A stretch of DNA of 64,000 nt from Holophagales bacterium (GCA_009845425.1 VXZQ01000014.1:62001-126000), one strand, 5' to 3'; positions 54,286 through 63,856 are shown, counted from the first letter of the stretch. Notes: a model not told the origin generated them from the letters alone. Made by a program: numbers and translations.

Positions 54286-56574
54286 ATGAGACGGGCACTC
54301 GACGCGGTTGCGCGATGGACGATTCGCTCGCCGTGGAGGGCGATCGCCTGTGCCGTCTTACCGGCGCTCGCCCTGGCCGCGTTGCTGCCGGCGACGACGG
54401 TCGATCTCACGTTCACAGGCGTCATGAACCGGGCCAACGAGCACGTCGGCCGTTACTTCGAGGTGTCCGAGCAGTACGAACTCGGCGGTCTGCTTCTGGT
54501 ACTGCTCGAGGGCGAGGAGGAGCGGCTCGATCAGGCCGTAGACCGCACGATCGAGGCCGCGTCGGCGCTGCCGTCAGTCGCCGCCGCCCGACGCCCGCTG
54601 CCACTCGAGTGGCTCGCGGAGCAGGCGCCGTGGCTTGTCGAGCGGCCTCTGTTCGACCGTTGGCTCGCCCTCGTCGAGCGGCCGGACGACGTTGCGAATC
54701 TGGCGGAGTTCGCCGCCTCTGCCGTGGCGCTTCGCGGCGCGGTGGCCAGCGTGCCCGGCGCCCGCCTCGTCGAGATCAAGATGGCGAAGGACCCGCTGGC
54801 GGAAGAGGTGGGCGAGAGCCCGTTCTTCGAGATCGAAGCCGCGATCGAGAGCGCCCTGGCCGGTTCCGGGGTGACGGCGGGCTTCTCGGGCCTGCCGGCG
54901 CTGTCGGCGGGTGACCAGGAGCAGACGTTGGGCGCGATCAAGCGCCTGACACCGATCAGCCTCGTGCTCGTCCTGCTTCTCTTCCGGATCGTCGAGAAAC
55001 GACCGGGCGGCATGCTGTCGGTGGCTGCGGTTCTGATCCTCGCGATTGGCGCCGCCCTGGGCGCCGTCGGCGTCCTGACCGGGAAGTTGACCGTGATGGA
55101 GACGTTCTTCGGCGTCACCGTCTTCGGTCTCGGCATCGACTTCGCCGTCCATCTCTTCGTGCGCCAGCGAGAGGAACTGGCTCATGGTCGCTCGTTCGAG
55201 CAGGCGTTGCGGCGTACCCTGTCCGGCGCCGGCCGCGGCGTCGTCGCCGGGGGCATCACGACGGCGGGGGCGTTCCTCATCGCGGCCACCGCGCCGGACC
55301 CGGTGGCGCTGCATCTCGGTCTCTCGGGCGGGCTGGGCCTGCTCTTCTGCCTGCCGCTGACGCTGCTCCTCCTGCCCTCCGTCTGGGTGCTGCGACAGCG
55401 GCGGCACCGCCGGCGGCTCGAAACCGCGGCCGCGGCCCCGGCCGGGCGTCCGACGCCCGTCCCCGTTCCCGGCCTCCCCTCCGTCGTGCGGTGGGCGACG
55501 GAGCGCCCAGTTCGCTGCCTCGTGGTGAGCGGTGTCCTTGTGGCGGCGGCCCTTGCGGGTTTGCCGCGGCTGCAGGTCGAGACGCGGCTTGAGCGGATCA
55601 TGAACCGCGGCGTGCCGGCCATCGCGATGGTCGACCGGATCCAGGAGGTCCTGGGCACGAACGGCGCACCGTGGATTCTCGCGGCGGAGAATCTCGAGCA
55701 GGCCCGGGAGTTCGCGGACCGGCTGGACGGTCATCCGCTGTTCAGCGAGACGGTCAGCCTCGGCACGATTCTGCCGGCCGATCTGGCTGAGCGTGCCGCG
55801 GAACTGCACCGCGTGTTGGGAGCCGAGGACGGGACGGCCGCGGCCGGCGGGGGAATGGGCGATCCTCGGGTCTTGGCAGTGGGGGCGCTCCGTCGAGCCG
55901 CGGCGGCTGGGCCACCGAACATCGACTCCGTGCCGCCCAGCTTGCGCGACAAGTTCATCGCGCCCACCGGGGAGTTGCTCGTCTTCGCTTACGCCGCGGA
56001 CTCGAAGGCGGACGGCGCCCTGGCCCGGCGTCAGCGCGAGGTGGTGCAGGCGATCGACCCAGGTGCCAGCGGGCTGTTGGCGGTGGTGGAGGGAATGATG
56101 ATCGGCGACCGGCCGTGGATCCCCTGGATCGCCGGGGCGATCCTGGGTTTCGTACTGCTCGTTCTCTGCGTCGACTTCCGGCGGCTCGCCTCGGTCCTGC
56201 TGGCGGTGTTGCCGGTCCTGGCTGCCGTGCCGTTCACCCTGGGCGTGCTGTGTTGGGTCGGAATCCCGTTCAACGTGATGACCTGGCTCGTGCTGCCGCT
56301 GATCTTCGGGCTCGGCATCGACGACGGCATCCACGTCGTCCACAGGTTCCTCGACGATCCGGCTCAGCCGATTCGCGCGGCTGCCCTGTCGGTTGGGCGC
56401 GCGATCGCCATGACCACGCTGACCACGACGGCGAGTTTCTCGATCCTGCTGTTCACCGACCACCCGGGCCTGGAGACGATGGCGGCGGTCATGCTGATCG
56501 GCCTGCCGGCTTGCCTGCTGGCGTCGGTGACGGTGCTGCCGGCGGCGGCGGTTCTTCTGCTCGGTAAGCGTTAG
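54286..56574 (+). CDS. MMPL/RND-superfamily transporter
   Basis: 762 residues. Two halves, each a first helix, a large extracytoplasmic loop and five clustered helices, as in MmpL and hopanoid-type RND exporters. Landmarks: FFGVTVFGLGIDFAVHLFVR and GITTAGAFLIAATAPDP in the first half; LPLIFGLGIDDGIHVVHRFL and AMTTLTTTASFSILLF in the second. The acidic residues in the GLGID segments are the proton-relay positions. No adaptor or outer-membrane partner is adjacent. Probable substrates are lipids or hydrophobic compounds. Confidence 0.9.
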   Translation: MRRALDAVARWTIRSPWRAIACAVLPALALAALLPATTVDLTFTGVMNRANEHVGRYFEVSEQYELGGLLLVLLEGEEERLDQAVDRTIEAASALPSVAAARRPLPLEWLAEQAPWLVERPLFDRWLALVERPDDVANLAEFAASAVALRGAVASVPGARLVEIKMAKDPLAEEVGESPFFEIEAAIESALAGSGVTAGFSGLPALSAGDQEQTLGAIKRLTPISLVLVLLLFRIVEKRPGGMLSVAAVLILAIGAALGAVGVLTGKLTVMETFFGVTVFGLGIDFAVHLFVRQREELAHGRSFEQALRRTLSGAGRGVVAGGITTAGAFLIAATAPDPVALHLGLSGGLGLLFCLPLTLLLLPSVWVLRQRRHRRRLETAAAAPAGRPTPVPVPGLPSVVRWATERPVRCLVVSGVLVAAALAGLPRLQVETRLERIMNRGVPAIAMVDRIQEVLGTNGAPWILAAENLEQAREFADRLDGHPLFSETVSLGTILPADLAERAAELHRVLGAEDGTAAAGGGMGDPRVLAVGALRRAAAAGPPNIDSVPPSLRDKFIAPTGELLVFAYAADSKADGALARRQREVVQAIDPGASGLLAVVEGMMIGDRPWIPWIAGAILGFVLLVLCVDFRRLASVLLAVLPVLAAVPFTLGVLCWVGIPFNVMTWLVLPLIFGLGIDDGIHVVHRFLDDPAQPIRAAALSVGRAIAMTTLTTTASFSILLFTDHPGLETMAAVMLIGLPACLLASVTVLPAAAVLLLGKR

Positions 56575-56586
56575 CCTCGGCTCGCC

Positions 56587-57285
56587 ATGCCGGAACCGAT
56601 CGCACTCTGCTTCAGCGGCGGCAAGGACAGTTGCCTCGCTCTCCAGGAACTGCGCCGGCAGGGCCGTTTCGAGGTGGTGGAACTGGTCACGACGGTGACC
56701 GACGCCTTCGACCGGGTCAGCATGCACGGCGTCCGCCGTTCGTTGTTGCGGGAGCAGGCGGACTCGATCGGCCTTCCGCTGACCGAGGTCGTCGTGCCGC
56801 CCGAGCCGTCGAACGTGGTCTACGAGCGCGAAATGGGCAAGGCGTTCGCGAAACTCCGCGAACGGGGAATCAGCCGGGTCGGTTTCGGTGACCTGTTCCT
56901 CGAGGATCTCCGCGAGTACCGCGTCCGCCAGCTCGCGGAAGTGGGCCTCGAGTGCGAGTTCCCGATCTGGCACACGCCGACGGACGAAATGGCTCGGACC
57001 TTCATCCGTGACGGCTTTCGGGCCGTGACCGTCTGCGTCAACCCGGCCGTTCTGCCCGTCTCCTTCGCCGGACGCGCCTTCGACGACGCCTTCCTCGCCG
57101 ATCTTCGGGCCGGCGTCGATCCGTGCGGCGAGAACGGCGAGTTCCACACGTTCGTGTTCGATGGCCCGATCTTCGATCGGCCGATCGCTGTCGATCTGGG
57201 TGAAGTGACCGAGCGGGACGGCTTCGGCTTCTGCGATCTGCTACCTGCGGCTCGCCCGACTCCGGCGCGGGCAATCTCCGTATGA
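56587..57285 (+). CDS. DUF71/COG2102 ATP-pyrophosphatase-family protein
   Basis: 232 residues. The PP-loop SGGKDS at residues 10-15 and the family motif GENGEFHT at 181-188 are both intact. Eukaryotic and archaeal relatives are diphthine-ammonia ligases (Dph6), but bacteria lack diphthamide. Comparative genomics has linked the bacterial branch to B12 salvage. Here the stop overlaps the start of a BtuF-like gene (ATGA), supporting that link. An amide- or adenylate-forming step on a corrinoid precursor is a reasonable guess, not established. Confidence 0.85.
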   Translation: MPEPIALCFSGGKDSCLALQELRRQGRFEVVELVTTVTDAFDRVSMHGVRRSLLREQADSIGLPLTEVVVPPEPSNVVYEREMGKAFAKLRERGISRVGFGDLFLEDLREYRVRQLAEVGLECEFPIWHTPTDEMARTFIRDGFRAVTVCVNPAVLPVSFAGRAFDDAFLADLRAGVDPCGENGEFHTFVFDGPIFDRPIAVDLGEVTERDGFGFCDLLPAARPTPARAISV

Positions 57286-58208
57286 GCGAGCCCCGCATCG
57301 TCTCGCTGATCGCCAGCGCCACCGAGATCGTGTGCGCGCTCGGCTTCGCGGACCGCATGGTCGGCCGGTCGCACGAGTGCGACTTTCCGCTGTCGGTGGA
57401 GAAGCTGCCGGTGTGCTCTTCGTCAAAGGTCGACGTCGACGGATCGAGCCGAGCCATCGACGACCAGGTGCGCGCGATCGTCGCGGACGCCCTCTCCGTC
57501 TACCGGGTCGACGCGCAGCTTCTGGACGAACTCGCCCCAACCGTGATCGTGACCCAGACCCAGTGCGAGGTGTGCGCTGTCAGCCTGAAGGATGTGGAGC
57601 AGGCGGTTTGCGAACTCGTGGCGTCGGAGCCGCGGATCGTCTCGCTCGCGCCGATGGACCTCGGCGACGTGTTCAGCGACATTCACTCCGTCGCCTCGGC
57701 GCTCGGCTGTCCGGAGCGGGCGGAGCGGCTGAACACCGGGTTGACGGCTCGCCTCGACTCGATCCGAGACCGTTCCCGTGAACTCGCCGAACGGCCCACG
57801 ATCGCCTGCATCGAGTGGATCGACCCGCTGATGCATGCTGAGAACTGGATCCCCGAACTCGTCGAGATCGCCGGCGGAACGGTGATGCTCGGCGAGGCGG
57901 GAAGGCACTCGGGCTACTTCGAGTTCGAACGGATGGTCGAGGCCGATCCCGACGTCATCGCGGTCATGCCCTGCGGCTTCGACATTCCTCGCACGGCGGC
58001 CGAGATGCCGCCGCTGACCGCCCAGCCGGGCTGGGCCGATCTTTCCGCGGTGCGTAGCGGACGCGTCTTCCTGACCGACGGCAACCAGTTCTTCAACCGG
58101 CCGGGTCCCAGGGTCGTGGAGTCAGCGGAGATCCTGGCCGAACTGCTGCACCCGGAGGTCTTCGACTTCGGCCACCGCGGGTCCGGCTGGACGGAGTGGG
58201 TTGGCTGA
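57282..58208 (+). CDS. BtuF-like cobalamin-binding protein without signal peptide
   Basis: 308 residues of the periplasmic-binding-protein class III fold: PRIVSLIASATEIVCALGF, LLDELAPTVIVTQTQCEVCA, AGGTVMLGEAGRHSGYFEFE and the closing VFLTDGNQFFNRPGPRVVES. These match the cobalamin-binding branch of the BtuF family. There is no signal peptide or lipobox, and no BtuC or BtuD gene is adjacent, so this copy should be cytosolic. Coupled to the DUF71 gene by ATGA, and overlapping the glycosyltransferase gene by 8 bases. Confidence 0.85.
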   Translation: MSEPRIVSLIASATEIVCALGFADRMVGRSHECDFPLSVEKLPVCSSSKVDVDGSSRAIDDQVRAIVADALSVYRVDAQLLDELAPTVIVTQTQCEVCAVSLKDVEQAVCELVASEPRIVSLAPMDLGDVFSDIHSVASALGCPERAERLNTGLTARLDSIRDRSRELAERPTIACIEWIDPLMHAENWIPELVEIAGGTVMLGEAGRHSGYFEFERMVEADPDVIAVMPCGFDIPRTAAEMPPLTAQPGWADLSAVRSGRVFLTDGNQFFNRPGPRVVESAEILAELLHPEVFDFGHRGSGWTEWVG

Positions 58209-59526
58209 TCCCGCGACCGGGCTGCCGTCGCGGCGGTCGCTCATGTACATCGACGGGGTGGGTCTTTGGTGCGCTCTGGGATACGCCGCCCTCGCGTTGC
58301 TGGCGCGTCAGCCGGGCGAACCCGAACTCGGCTGGTTCTTCCTCCTCGTCGCCTGGACCGGCCTCCCGGTCTTCGGCCTCTTCTACCGCTTCCTGAGGAC
58401 CGGCGAGCCGGTCCCGGTTCGCCGCCTGTTCGCCTGGGCGGTCGTCTTCCGCCTCGTAGGGCTCGTCGGCGGTCCGTTCTACGAGGACGACTTCTACCGC
58501 TACCTCTGGGACGGATTCCGGTTCGCCACCGCTGGGACTCCGTATGGCGCCGCGCCGGAGGACTTCTTCGTCGACCCAGCGGTGCCGGCGCTGTTCCAGG
58601 GCGTGCTCGACGGCGTCAACTACCCGGAACTGCCGACGATCTACGCGCCGGTGACCCAGGTCGTCTTCCTCGTCGCGTACTGGATCAAGCCGGCCAGCGT
58701 TGCCGTGCTGCAGGCGATCCTGATCGCTGTCGATCTGGCAGTCGTCGTCCTCCTGCTCCGTCTGGCGCCCGCACGGAACGTTCTGCTCTACGCGTGGTGC
58801 CCGCTCGTGGTCAAGGAGATCGCCTTCACCGCGCATCCCGACGGAGTCGGAGTGTGCCTGCTGCTGGCCGCCATCGTCCTCGCGAGGGACCGTCGGTTCT
58901 GGACGGCGGCCGCTCTCCTTGGGCTTGCCGTTGCGACGAAGACCTTCGCCCTGGTGCTGGCGCCCCTGGTCCTGGTCCGTGCACGGCCGAAGCACTGGGC
59001 GCTGTTTGCCGCCACGCTGGCGGCGGCTTACCTGCCGTTCGTCGTCGCCGGCGGCACCGATCTCGTTTCGCTCCTGACCTTTGCTCGCGACTGGGAGTTC
59101 AACTCGGCGATCTTCGGACTGCTCGGGACGGTTGTGCCGCCGTCTTGGGCGCGGCTGGTCGTCGGACTGCTGTTCGCCGCCTTCTGGGGCTGGTACTGCC
59201 TTCGCTACGTCCGCAGCGGAGAAGGCGGAATCCCACGCGGCGACCTGCTGTTCGGGGTTCTGTTGCTGCTGTCGCCGGTGATCAACCCGTGGTACCTGCT
59301 CTGGCTGCTTCCCTTCGCGGTACTCTTTCCGAGCTTCTGGGCGTGGACGGCGTCGGCGGCGATCCTGCTGAGCTACATGACCGGGCTGAACCTTCCCGAC
59401 TACACGTTGCAACCCTACGCGCAGCCGCTCTGGGTCCGCGGGCTGGAGTTCGGTCTGATCGGGCTGGCGCTCGCCGTCGACCTGACCGCGCGGCGACGGA
59501 GAGAGATGCAAGAGGACATGGAATGA
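58201..59526 (+). CDS. GT-C-type membrane glycosyltransferase
   Basis: 441 residues from a TTG at 58201, or 427 from the ATG at 58243, which starts just before the first helix. About ten to twelve transmembrane segments. The first outer loop carries YEDDFYRYLWDGFRFATAG, the acidic motif of GT-C enzymes that use polyprenyl-phosphate sugars; NPWYLLWLLPFAVL near the end is also typical of the GT87-like/mannosyltransferase group. Acceptor unknown. It sits between the BtuF-like and DUF547 genes in a chain of overlapping genes. Confidence 0.82.
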   Translation: MADPATGLPSRRSLMYIDGVGLWCALGYAALALLARQPGEPELGWFFLLVAWTGLPVFGLFYRFLRTGEPVPVRRLFAWAVVFRLVGLVGGPFYEDDFYRYLWDGFRFATAGTPYGAAPEDFFVDPAVPALFQGVLDGVNYPELPTIYAPVTQVVFLVAYWIKPASVAVLQAILIAVDLAVVVLLLRLAPARNVLLYAWCPLVVKEIAFTAHPDGVGVCLLLAAIVLARDRRFWTAAALLGLAVATKTFALVLAPLVLVRARPKHWALFAATLAAAYLPFVVAGGTDLVSLLTFARDWEFNSAIFGLLGTVVPPSWARLVVGLLFAAFWGWYCLRYVRSGEGGIPRGDLLFGVLLLLSPVINPWYLLWLLPFAVLFPSFWAWTASAAILLSYMTGLNLPDYTLQPYAQPLWVRGLEFGLIGLALAVDLTARRRREMQEDME

Positions 59527-60344
59527 CGATTCGAAAGTGGATGGGCCTGACGGGAGCGGTGGTCCTCGCCATCGCCTGCGGTGCCCCGGAATCGAGCGAG
59601 ATCGCCGGCTGGGACGTCAGCGACGAAACGAGCACGGAGCGGATCGATCACGGCCCCTGGCAGGAGATCCTGGACGGCTACGTCACCGCCGACGGCTCGG
59701 GCGTCAACCTGTTCGACTATGCGGCGTTCTCTGGCAGCTCCGGCGACGGGGCGAAGCTGGCCGGCTATCTGGAGTACCTGCAGGGTCTCGATCCGCTTGC
59801 CTACTCACGGGCCGAGCAGATGGCGTACTGGATCAACCTCTACAACGCCCTCACGGTCCAGGTGGTGCTTTCGGAGTACCCGGTGGACTCCATCAAGGAG
59901 ATCCACGAGGGCGTCATTCCGAACACCGGCCCGTGGCAGGACCCGCACGCGCAGGTGAACGGCCGGGACCTGAGCCTGGACGACATCGAGCACGGCATCC
60001 TGAGGCCCCTGTGGCGGGACAGGCGGATCCACTACGCGGTGAACTGTGCCGCGTACGGTTGCCCCCACCTGCTGGCGACGGCGTTCACCGCCGCCAACAC
60101 CGAGGAGCTGCTGGAGCAGGGTGCGCGGGACTACGTGAACAATCCGCGGGGAGTCGACTTCGTCGACGAGGACTTCATCGTCATCTCGAGCATCTACCAG
60201 TGGTACACCGAGGACTTCGGCAACACCGAAGAGTCGGTGCTGGCCCACCTCATCGATTACGCGGACGAGGACCTCGCCGCGCGTCTGCGCGGCTTCGATG
60301 GTTCGATCGACTACGAGTACGACTGGAGCCTGAACGAGCCCTGA
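59523..60344 (+). CDS. DUF547 exported protein
   Basis: 273 residues; the start overlaps the preceding stop (ATGA). An N-terminal signal ending VVLAIAC is a near-lipobox, so it may be a lipoprotein. The DUF547 core is clear: SRAEQMAYWINLYNALTVQ, SLDDIEHGILRPLW, RIHYAVNCAAYGCPHL and the C-terminal YQWYTEDF. The conserved Cys/His pattern suggests a papain-like fold, but the family function is unknown. Confidence 0.88.
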   Translation: MTIRKWMGLTGAVVLAIACGAPESSEIAGWDVSDETSTERIDHGPWQEILDGYVTADGSGVNLFDYAAFSGSSGDGAKLAGYLEYLQGLDPLAYSRAEQMAYWINLYNALTVQVVLSEYPVDSIKEIHEGVIPNTGPWQDPHAQVNGRDLSLDDIEHGILRPLWRDRRIHYAVNCAAYGCPHLLATAFTAANTEELLEQGARDYVNNPRGVDFVDEDFIVISSIYQWYTEDFGNTEESVLAHLIDYADEDLAARLRGFDGSIDYEYDWSLNEP

Positions 60345-60356
60345 GCGCCGTTTCGG

Positions 60357-61232
60357 TCAGTACGTGTCGAAACTGAAGCCGACCGAGAGGCTAAGGACGT
60401 CCGACACAGCGGTGTTGCGCCCGCCGACGACCGAACCGTAGGAGATGCCGAGATTCGTCGTGTCGGTGAGACCGATGCTGACCGTGCCGATGACGAGTTC
60501 GATGTCTTCCTGGAGTTCCGGAAAGCGGGAGGGAGAGAAGGGCCGAACCCCGATGTCGAGCCCGGAGGACTCGGCGTCCGTCATCCGGTAGCCGAGGTTC
60601 AGCCCGACCCGGTCGCCCACGAGAATGCCCGCCGACAGGTTCAGGAAGGTGTCGGCCGGAATGTTGCTGTTGCGGTACCGGTAGCCCAGTTCGGCGGACA
60701 GGGCGCCGCGCTCTCCCACGTACTTGCCGATGAGCAGGGAGAGTTCGCCGCCGTCGCCGCCGTCGCCCAGGGAGCTGATGTAGCCGGTCGTGTAGCTGCC
60801 GCCGACGATCGCGGCGGCGCGCAGGGCGAGGCTGGGCCCCGAACTCACCACTTCGTCCCGGAACCGCCAGACCAGGCCGGCGTTCACGTCCTGCAGGCCG
60901 CTCAGGTTCTCCTTGGGCGGAAACGGTGCCGACGGTCCCGCCATGAAGGAACTCTCGGCGGCGCCGACGCGGAAATCCAGAGCCAGCGAGTCGGAGATGC
61001 CGTAGGTGCCGTTGACCCAGAGCGTCTCCTGGCCGAGCTCGTGGCCGCCGGCGGGAGTCGGTCCCTTCACGGCCGCGCGGTAGAACTCGGTCGCCTCCTG
61101 GGAGACGTAGGAGACGGAGATCGTTCCGGCTCCGGGAGCCGGCAGCCAGGGCGATCCTTCGGAGAAGGCGGGCGGTACGGCGACCGCGGCCGCCAGAACG
61201 GCGGTCAGGGAAACGAAGCGCTTGCGCGTCAT
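60357..61232 (-). CDS. Predicted outer-membrane beta-barrel protein
   Basis: 291 residues from the ATG at 61232, which overlaps the stop of the small CxxC protein (ATGA). A signal peptide ends AFS/E. The mature chain alternates hydrophobic and polar residues in strand-length stretches (SLALDFRVGAAESS, GALSAELGYRYRNS, VGLNLGYRMTDAES) and ends in an aromatic residue (FSFDTY), the barrel-assembly signature. It resembles the neutral porin-like or transporter-like barrels; substrate unknown. Confidence 0.78.
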   Translation of the reverse strand: MTRKRFVSLTAVLAAAVAVPPAFSEGSPWLPAPGAGTISVSYVSQEATEFYRAAVKGPTPAGGHELGQETLWVNGTYGISDSLALDFRVGAAESSFMAGPSAPFPPKENLSGLQDVNAGLVWRFRDEVVSSGPSLALRAAAIVGGSYTTGYISSLGDGGDGGELSLLIGKYVGERGALSAELGYRYRNSNIPADTFLNLSAGILVGDRVGLNLGYRMTDAESSGLDIGVRPFSPSRFPELQEDIELVIGTVSIGLTDTTNLGISYGSVVGGRNTAVSDVLSLSVGFSFDTY

Positions 61233-61603
61233 AGCTTGTAGCGCCGCGTCAGGTAGAAGTGAACGAGTTCCTGTTCGTCCGGCATGCCCTCGCACTGGGC
61301 GTCGCCGGCGCCGGGGCAGAGCACGTTGATGTGCTCGTCGTCGGCCGTTCCCGGCTTTTCGGCCTCGTCGCGGGCTTCGAGGCTGTTCTTCAGGCTGAGG
61401 GCGCGATCCCGATCGAGGTCTCGCTTCTCGAGGGGGCAGGAGGGGCAGACGAGCTTCTGGAAGGTGAGCGCCTTGCCCATGGTGTAGGCGTCCCTGGGGT
61501 TGATCCCCTTGCCCGCGGAAATGGAGCCGGATGCGTACAGGGCCGCTTGCGCAAGGCAGGCAACCAGGATGCAGACCGACAGCCCGATGGCGAACCGTTT
61601 CAT
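61229..61603 (-). CDS. Small exported CxxC protein
   Basis: 124 residues from the ATG at 61603, preceded by AAAAGG; longer upstream reading is not supported. A signal peptide (MKRFAIGLSVCILVACLAQA) is followed by GKALTFQKLVCPSCPLEKRD, so a CxxC pair lies early in the mature protein, with two further cysteines near LCPGAGDAQCEG. The pattern would suit a c-type or redox-active thiol protein, but there is no CxxCH heme motif. Coupled to the barrel gene; probably one functional unit. No family recognised. Confidence 0.65.
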   Translation of the reverse strand: MKRFAIGLSVCILVACLAQAALYASGSISAGKGINPRDAYTMGKALTFQKLVCPSCPLEKRDLDRDRALSLKNSLEARDEAEKPGTADDEHINVLCPGAGDAQCEGMPDEQELVHFYLTRRYKL

Positions 61604-61739
61604 CCTTTTGGTGTCTCCCGTCGCAGAGATGGAGGGGCTCTGCGAAGTGCGTGTTGAAGGTGGGCGGAACGTAGCACAGCGCTGTGCCACAATCACCGGC
61701 CGTCAGCGAACGACGACCACCCAGGAAGGAGCGGCAGGC

Positions 61740-62591
61740 ATGATCCAGACGGGCGAGTTCAGGGGCTTCGAGGTGTCCACCGAGGATCCGGGGATCCTGG
61801 TCATCACGTTCAACCGGCCGGACCGTCTCAACGGCATGGACGCGCCGATGAAGCGGGACCTGCTGGAGACGCTGACGCAGGCCGCGATGGAGGACTCGGT
61901 TCGGGTCGTTCTGTTTGTCGGCAGCGGCAGGGCGTTCTCGGCCGGCGACGACATCAGCGGACAGGACAAGGGCCGGCGCGGCGAGGCCCTGGTGCCCGAC
62001 ATTCATCGGGGCCACGACAACGTCCTCGGCACGATCAACGGGCTGCGCAAGATCTCGCAGCCCATCAACACGGCGATTCGCGGCATGGACAAGCTGACGA
62101 TCGGGGCGATGAACGGCGTAGCGGTCCAGACCGGCTTCTCGCTCGCGCTCAGTTGCGACTTCCGGATCGCCTCGAGCGCGGCCCGCATGGGCAGCGGCAC
62201 GCTCCGCTTCGGGCTTCTTCCGGACGAGGGCGGCCACTACCTGCTGCTTCAGATGATGGGGCTGCCGAAGACGATGGACTTCCTGATGCGCAGCAGGCTC
62301 GTCGGCGCGGCGGAGGCGCACGACCTCGGGCTCGTGCACGAAGTGGTGGAGCCGGACGAGTTGATGCCGCGGGCCATGGACCTGGCGCGTGAACTCGCCA
62401 ATGGGCCGCAGGTGGCGATGCGGCTGCTCAAGCGCAGCCTCTACAACGCCGCCGACCAGACCTGGGAGCAGTCGCTCGAGGACATCGCGGCCCGGACGCC
62501 GATGGCCGACCATCACCCGGACTCCCGCGAGGGGGTGGCGGCGTTCCGCGGGAAACGGAAGCCGTCCTTCAACGCCTGGCTGGAGGAGTGA
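61740..62591 (+). CDS. Enoyl-CoA hydratase/isomerase-family protein
   Basis: 283 residues from the ATG at 61740, with AGGAAGGAG upstream; the 136 bases before it (61604-61739) hold the divergent start region. Crotonase fold: VITFNRPDRLNGMDAPMK, GSGRAFSAGDDISGQD (oxyanion hole), AMNGVAVQTGFSLALSCDFR, and a C-terminal ADHHPDSREGVAAFRGKRKP that is typical of the family. The two Glu positions used by classical hydratases appear occupied by other residues (FSLAL; GSGTLRFGLLPDEGG), so it may be an isomerase, hydrolase or dehydratase-like member. Paired with a thiolase downstream. Confidence 0.88.
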   Translation: MIQTGEFRGFEVSTEDPGILVITFNRPDRLNGMDAPMKRDLLETLTQAAMEDSVRVVLFVGSGRAFSAGDDISGQDKGRRGEALVPDIHRGHDNVLGTINGLRKISQPINTAIRGMDKLTIGAMNGVAVQTGFSLALSCDFRIASSAARMGSGTLRFGLLPDEGGHYLLLQMMGLPKTMDFLMRSRLVGAAEAHDLGLVHEVVEPDELMPRAMDLARELANGPQVAMRLLKRSLYNAADQTWEQSLEDIAARTPMADHHPDSREGVAAFRGKRKPSFNAWLEE

Positions 62592-62674
62592 CCGACCGAC
62601 CGGACGGTAGGTGCTAGTCTCGGGGGTCCGAAGGACCGACTACACAGCCACCATCCACGCCAGGGAGCCTTTCC

Positions 62675-63856
62675 ATGACTGACGCCGTCATCGTTTCCAC
62701 CGCCCGCACGCCGATCGGCAAGGCCTATCGGGGCGCCTTCAACAACCTCGAGTCGCCGACCATGGGCGCGGCGGCGATTTCCGCCGCGGTCGAACGCGCC
62801 GGCGTCGAGAAGGGCGAGGTCGACGACGTCGTCATGGGCTGCGCCATGCAGCAGGGCACCCAGGGCAACAACGTCGCCCGGCAGTGCGCGATCCGGGCCG
62901 GCCTGCCGGTCGAGGTGTCGGGAATGACGGTGGACAGGCAGTGCTCGTCGGGCCTGATGGCGATCGCCACCGCCGCCAAGCAGGTCGTGATCGATGGGGC
63001 GCCGGTCGTGGTCGCCGGCGGAATCGACTCGATCAGTCTGGTGCAGAACGACAAGATGAACCACTTCCGTGTTCCCGATCCCTGGATCAAGGAGAACAAG
63101 CCGGATCTCCACCTGCCGATGATCGACACCGCCGAAGTCGTGGCGAAGCGCTACGACGTCACCCGCGAGCAGCAGGACGAGTACGGCTTGCAGAGCCAGC
63201 AGCGGACCGCGGCCGGGCAGGAGTCGGGCGCCTTCGACGACGAGATCATCACGATGAACGCGACCAAGATGATCCTCGACAGGGCGACCGGGGACATCAG
63301 CTTCGGCGAGGTCGAGCTCAGCCAGGACGAGGGCAACCGGCCGAGCACGACGATCGAGGGTCTTTCCGGGCTCAAGCCGGTGCGCGAGAACGGCACCATC
63401 ACCGCCGGCAACGCGAGCCAGCTCTCCGACGGCGCCTCGGCGTGCGTGGTCATGGACTCGAAGCTGGCGGAACAGCGCGGACTTGAGCCGCTCGGCATCT
63501 ACAAGGGCATGGCGGTCGCCGGCTGCGAGCCGGACGAGATGGGGATCGGCCCCGTCTTCGCCGTGCCCAAGCTGCTCGAGCGCCAGGGCCTGACGATCGA
63601 CGACATCGACCTGTGGGAGCTCAACGAGGCGTTCGCCGTCCAGGTCATCTACTGCCGCGACCGGCTGGGCATCCCGAACGAGAAGCTCAACGTGAACGGC
63701 GGCGCGATCTCGATCGGCCATCCCTACGGCATGAGCGGCGCCCGGATGGTCGGTCACGCCCTGATCGAGGGCAAGCGCCGGGGCGCGAAGAACGTCGTCG
63801 TCACGATGTGCATCGGCGGCGGCATGGGCGCCGCGGGACTGTTCGAGGTGGCGTGA
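62675..63856 (+). CDS. Thiolase (acetyl-CoA C-acyltransferase)
   Basis: 393 residues, normal for biosynthetic or degradative thiolases. Nucleophile Cys90 lies in [12 protein letters not shown]; the second active site reads [20 protein letters not shown], and the third [14 protein letters not shown]. Together with the enoyl-CoA hydratase-family gene it suggests beta-oxidation of acyl or branched-chain CoA esters. A GGTCC-GAA-GGACC mini-hairpin lies at 62625-62637 in the 83-base gap. Its stop overlaps the next start (GTGA). Confidence 0.94.
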   Translation: MTDAVIVSTARTPIGKAYRGAFNNLESPTMGAAAISAAVERAGVEKGEVDDVVMGCAMQQGTQGNNVARQCAIRAGLPVEVSGMTVDRQCSSGLMAIATAAKQVVIDGAPVVVAGGIDSISLVQNDKMNHFRVPDPWIKENKPDLHLPMIDTAEVVAKRYDVTREQQDEYGLQSQQRTAAGQESGAFDDEIITMNATKMILDRATGDISFGEVELSQDEGNRPSTTIEGLSGLKPVRENGTITAGNASQLSDGASACVVMDSKLAEQRGLEPLGIYKGMAVAGCEPDEMGIGPVFAVPKLLERQGLTIDDIDLWELNEAFAVQVIYCRDRLGIPNEKLNVNGGAISIGHPYGMSGARMVGHALIEGKRRGAKNVVVTMCIGGGMGAAGLFEVA

